From Rhodovulum sulfidophilum (GTDB lineage Bacteria; Pseudomonadota; Alphaproteobacteria; Rhodobacterales; Rhodobacteraceae), in assembly GCA_003241785.1 (NCBI GenBank), contig QFPW01000003.1, positions 62,001 through 126,000 on the forward strand: a DNA stretch of 64,000 bases, in the 5' to 3' direction. Of the stretch, positions 61,095 through 64,000 are shown in pieces. Position 1 is the first letter of the stretch; each line of letters begins with the position of its first letter. The notes under the pieces are model-generated. The model was not told the origin of the DNA. It saw only the letters and a list, made by a program, of their open reading frames with translations, and searched no databases. The translations under genes were made by a program, and so were the position numbers.

Positions 61095-62594
61095 ATGGCA
61101 ACACAACTCGCTGGCCAGCTGGGGATCAGCACTCCGATCGGGGATCTCCTCGGAAGCTCCGACGCGGAAATGGAGGCCGAATTCGCCGACTACGCGGCGC
61201 TCGGCGTCAAATGGCTCAGGACGGATTTTCTCTGGGACTGGGTGAAGCCGACCGCGCGAAGCGCCTATGACTGGACCGTCTACGACAAAGTCGTCACGAT
61301 GGCGGAGAAATACGGGATCGAGGTGCTCGCGCTCGTCAATGGCGAGACGAGCTGGGCCTCGAAGACCCTGAGCAACGCCTACGCGCAGGAGGCCTTCGGG
61401 GACTTCGCCGCCGCGGCGGCGGCGCATTTCGGCGACCGGATCGACTACTGGGAGATCTTCAACGAGCCGAACCTGCGCGGCATCACCGCGGCGAACTACA
61501 CCGCCGCGCTGAAGGAAGCCCATGACGGCATCAAGGCGGTCGACGCCGACGACGTCGTCATCACCGCGGGGCTCGCGGCGGTGCCGAGCACGGCGAACGG
61601 CCTCTATGGCGCGGTCGACTACCTCAGGGGCATCTACGCCAGCGGCGGCGGCGGGTATTTCGACGCGGTCGGCTACCACCCCTATACCTATCCCTACATG
61701 CCCTCGGCCTCGGACAGCTGGAACGGCTGGCAGATCATGGAGGACGGGATCCGCGCGACGATGACCGCGAACGGCGACGCCGGGCTCGGGGTCTGGATCA
61801 CCGAGATCGGCGCGCCGACCGCCGGCTCCGCGAACGCGGTCAGCCAGAGCACGCAGGCCACCATCCTGTCGCAGGCGGTCGGCCTCGCGGAAAGCTACGA
61901 CTGGGCCGGGCCGCTGCTCTGGTATTCCTACAAGGACCGGGGCGGCGCCAGCACCGATCCGGAGAACTGGTTCGGCCTGATCGGTCCGGACGGCACCCGC
62001 AAGCTCGCCTATGCGACCTTCCAGGCGCTGGCGCGGGAGCAGGGGACCGAGGGGGAGGCGCCGGTCGTCACGCCCACTCCAACGCCAGCGCCCACGCCCA
62101 CGCCCACGCCCACGCAGACCCCGACCTTCTCCGGGTATCGCTACGACGGCACGTCCGCCTCGGAGACGATCATCGGCAACGACCAGGCCAACTACATCCA
62201 GGGCGGCCGGGGGGACGACATCCTGCTCGGCGGCAAGGGCGACGACGTGCTGATCGGGCAGTGGGGCAACGACATCCTGACCGGCGGCGCGGGCAAGGAC
62301 CGTTTCGTCTACAAGGATCCGGCCGGGATGGGGTGGGACACCATCACCGATTTCGAGAAGGGCGACCGGATCGACCTCACCGGCATCGACGCGAATTCCC
62401 GGGTCGCGGGGGATCAGGCGTTCAAGTTCATCGGGAGCGCGTGGCTGGCGAAATCCGCCGATCTCGGCTTCTACCAGGATGCCGCGCGAGGCTGCACCTG
62501 GGTCCAGGGCGATCTCAACGGCGACAAGCTCTACGACTTCAGCATCCGGGTCGAAGGCCTGCTGACCTTCGACGCGAGCGACTTCCTGCTGTGA
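61095..62594 (+). CDS. GH39/PslG-like glycoside hydrolase with C-terminal RTX secretion module, copy 2
   Basis: 499 aa. Clearly a paralogue of the preceding gene: YGAVDYL, YHPYTYPYMPSA, NGWQIMEDGIR and the final QDAARGCTWVQGDL/FSIRV are nearly identical. Acid/base Glu124 in YWEIFNEPNLRG, nucleophile candidate Glu237 in VWITEIGAP. The linker differs from copy 1 and is a Thr-Pro repeat (about residues 326-345). RTX repeats follow (GGRGDDILLGGKGDDVLIG), then a C-terminal DFLL. Expected to be secreted without a signal peptide and to cleave an extracellular polysaccharide. Confidence 0.85.
   Translation: MATQLAGQLGISTPIGDLLGSSDAEMEAEFADYAALGVKWLRTDFLWDWVKPTARSAYDWTVYDKVVTMAEKYGIEVLALVNGETSWASKTLSNAYAQEAFGDFAAAAAAHFGDRIDYWEIFNEPNLRGITAANYTAALKEAHDGIKAVDADDVVITAGLAAVPSTANGLYGAVDYLRGIYASGGGGYFDAVGYHPYTYPYMPSASDSWNGWQIMEDGIRATMTANGDAGLGVWITEIGAPTAGSANAVSQSTQATILSQAVGLAESYDWAGPLLWYSYKDRGGASTDPENWFGLIGPDGTRKLAYATFQALAREQGTEGEAPVVTPTPTPAPTPTPTPTQTPTFSGYRYDGTSASETIIGNDQANYIQGGRGDDILLGGKGDDVLIGQWGNDILTGGAGKDRFVYKDPAGMGWDTITDFEKGDRIDLTGIDANSRVAGDQAFKFIGSAWLAKSADLGFYQDAARGCTWVQGDLNGDKLYDFSIRVEGLLTFDASDFLL
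62071..62117 (+). repeat. CGCCCA-type hexamer repeat encoding the Thr-Pro linker
   Basis: Imperfect tandem units of ACGCCC/CCAACG encode Thr-Pro (once Ala-Pro) pairs between the hydrolase and RTX parts of copy 2. Copy 1 has no such repeat, so it arose or was lost after the duplication. Confidence 0.7.
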
Positions 62595-62616
62595 CCGGTC
62601 CCGGTCCCGGGCCCGC

Positions 62617-63690
62617 TCAGCGCCCGATCCCGGCGGCGCGCAGCGCGCGCGCCACCCGGGTCTCCTGCTGCAGCCCGCCGACCGTCGCGAGCAGGCCCCG
62701 GACCGCCCGGCGCAGCCGGTGGCGTCCCGCGCGCGGCGCGGGCGCGGCGGCGCCGGGGACCGCCACCCATCTGACCGGCCCGGGCGCCGGGGCGGAGAAG
62801 GCGGCGAGCGCGTCGAGCCAGCGATCGATCAGGAGCCGCGCATAGGTCTGGAGCGCGGGCGGCAGGGTCGCGGGATCGTCGAGCAGCGGGTTGGTGTTGA
62901 TCTCGAAGATCCGGGCCCGGCCGTCGACCATCGCGTAATCGGCGCGGCCATAGTCGATCCCGGCCGCGGCGAAGGCGCGGCCAAGCTCCTCGGCATGCGG
63001 ATTGCCCGCGAGGAAGGCGCGCTCGCGGTCGGGCTCGGAGACCGTGTCGGGATCCTCGAGCAGCCCCTTGCAGACCCAGTTCCGGCTCACGTCCCGCGCG
63101 GAGGGGAAGAGGCGCGCGCCAAGGCGGAAGTAGGAAAGCTTCTCGTGCAGCCCGTCCGCGTTGCGCGCGTCGATGTATTCCGTCACCGCCAGCGTCTCGG
63201 CGGGCGCGCCGGCGGCGCCGGCGATCGCGATCGCCGCGCGCAGCGCCGCCGCGTCGGCGATCAGGGCCGACATCGGCCCGTCGTGGTCGTCGAGCCTGCG
63301 CACGAAGACCGGGAAGCGCGGGCCCGCGCCCTGGTCCGCGAGCGCGAGCGCCTCGCGCGCCGTCAGTACGCGGAAATCGTTGATGCCGCTGTCGTGCAGG
63401 CGCCGCATCACGCCGATCCGGGTCAGCGCCGGCGTCGGGCGGTTCAGCGCCCGCACCTCGGGCAGGACCCGCCCGAGCGCCGCGAAGCGCGCCGCGGCCG
63501 CGCCGAGCTCGGGAAGCGGCAGCCGCTCGAGATCGACGAAGACATAGTCGGCGACCGGCAGCCGCGGCCAGGACAGGAAATCCGCGTGGGAGAGGAAGAG
63601 CACGCCGCCATGGAAAGGATGCGCGCGGGTCTCGAGTATGTCGCGGAAGGTATACTGGTGGTCGTCGGTGGCGATGAAGGCGAGCATCAT
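62617..63690 (-). CDS. ATP-grasp family protein (RimK/glutathione-synthetase-like)
   Basis: 357 aa. The C-terminal half has ATP-grasp features: RFPVFVRRLDDHDGPM near 125, and AGIDYGRADYAMVDGRARIFEINTNPLL near 235-265, where the Glu and Asn are the usual magnesium ligands. The last 60 residues are basic. Family members ligate a carboxylate to an amine or thiol, but the substrate here is unknown. It converges with the hydrolase gene and overlaps the upstream membrane-protein gene by 4 bases. Possibly decorates an exopolysaccharide or acts in its regulation (inference). Confidence 0.75.
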   Translation of the reverse strand: MMLAFIATDDHQYTFRDILETRAHPFHGGVLFLSHADFLSWPRLPVADYVFVDLERLPLPELGAAAARFAALGRVLPEVRALNRPTPALTRIGVMRRLHDSGINDFRVLTAREALALADQGAGPRFPVFVRRLDDHDGPMSALIADAAALRAAIAIAGAAGAPAETLAVTEYIDARNADGLHEKLSYFRLGARLFPSARDVSRNWVCKGLLEDPDTVSEPDRERAFLAGNPHAEELGRAFAAAGIDYGRADYAMVDGRARIFEINTNPLLDDPATLPPALQTYARLLIDRWLDALAAFSAPAPGPVRWVAVPGAAAPAPRAGRHRLRRAVRGLLATVGGLQQETRVARALRAAGIGR

Positions 63691-64000
63691 CCGGGCTCCC
63701 GTTTCGCAAGCAGGCTGTGGCGCAGGCCGTCGAGGCAGGCGGGGCAGGCGAGGAGCAGGAGCGGCGGGTAGAGCAGCAGCCCCGCCCCGATGAGGGTGGC
63801 GAGCTCCACGGGCGGCGGGCCGAGCGGTCCGAGGCGCAGCCGGACGAGGTCGAGGCTGATCGCCATCAGCGCGGCGGCCGCCGAGATCCGCCCGACCTGG
63901 GCGAGCGGGGCGCCGGCGCCCCGGCCGAGGATGCGGATCAGCAGCGCGACCGCGAGCAGGGCGGCGGCGATATCCCCGGCGAGCAGCGCGAGGCCGACGC
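63687..64000 (-). CDS. Integral membrane protein, C-terminal part (possible polysaccharide flippase)
   Basis: My reading of the minus strand gives about 104 residues open at the right edge and ending ...LAKREPG. It contains about three hydrophobic helices (LLAGDIAAALLAVALLIRI, ISAAAALMAISLDLVRL, LIGAGLLLYPPLLLLACPA). This resembles the end of a Wzx/MATE-type polysaccharide transporter, but the fragment is too short to be certain. Overlaps the ATP-grasp gene by 4 bases, so they form one operon. Confidence 0.5.
   Translation of the reverse strand, partial: VGLALLAGDIAAALLAVALLIRILGRGAGAPLAQVGRISAAAALMAISLDLVRLRLGPLGPPPVELATLIGAGLLLYPPLLLLACPACLDGLRHSLLAKREPG

Noticed and set aside
62071..62117. 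Tandem repeats considered as a CRISPR-like or mobile element signal
   Set aside because: They are in frame within the hydrolase gene and simply encode a Thr-Pro linker.

Overview
The window is a dense, very GC-rich (around 70% by eye) stretch of alphaproteobacterial DNA. High GC, ATGA and GTGA stop/start overlaps, a Rep_3-like/ParA/ParB replication module and RTX proteins without signal peptides all fit the Rhodobacterales/Paracoccaceae. This is inference from gene families; no rRNA or other phylogenetic marker is present. The iteron origin and parAB at about 54.3-58.7 kb indicate that the window comes from a large plasmid or chromid rather than the main chromosome.

Layout. (a) 1-9193, minus strand: a nine-gene cluster read from right to left. 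It encodes a zinc alcohol dehydrogenase, an acyl-CoA synthetase, an aldehyde dehydrogenase, a protein with a DHSWGPR motif, a HAD phosphatase, a free-standing phosphohistidine swivelling domain, two proteins I do not recognise, and the N-terminal ATP-binding part of a PPDK-like dikinase that runs off the left edge. This looks like a PEP-synthase-type dikinase split into separate subunits inside an alcohol-to-acyl-CoA pathway, and it is the best candidate for an undescribed system. (b) 9320-15770: an AraC regulator divergent from a leucine/isovalerate (liu) operon encoding both methylcrotonyl-CoA carboxylase subunits, HMG-CoA lyase and an enoyl-CoA hydratase. (c) 15838-26437: a MarR regulator, a CYP199-like P450, a GntR regulator, a five-gene Liv-type ABC importer, and a second P450 with its own ferredoxin and ferredoxin reductase. 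(d) 26499-29653: a MacAB-like exporter. (e) 29832-37939: a sugar-type ABC importer with two sulfatases and a LysR regulator. (f) 38051-41295: an ahpC-ahpF-oxyR operon with a recognisable OxyR box. (g) 41535-44236: a tyrosine-recombinase relative that has lost its catalytic tyrosine, then an AraC/SDR divergent pair around a long inverted repeat. (h) 44255-51070: a TPP-riboswitch-headed thiamine operon (thiO-S-G-E-F, thiY, tenA, thiZ, thiX). (i) 51149-54212: an S10 peptidase and small genes. (j) 54321-58721: rep, iteron origin, parAB and GTTTCGC-type palindromes. (k) 59415-64000: two tandem GH39/PslG-like RTX glycoside hydrolases, an ATP-grasp protein and a membrane-protein C-terminus, probably the edge of an exopolysaccharide locus.

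How it may work together (inference): regions a to c read as a catabolic island. The Liv-type importer takes up an organic substrate, the P450s hydroxylate it, the alcohol/aldehyde dehydrogenases and acyl-CoA synthetase convert it to a CoA ester, and a branched C5 product could drain through the liu enzymes to acetoacetate and acetyl-CoA. The split dikinase and HAD phosphatase would add a phosphorylation step of unknown substrate. No transposase, rRNA gene, tRNA gene or CRISPR array was seen.
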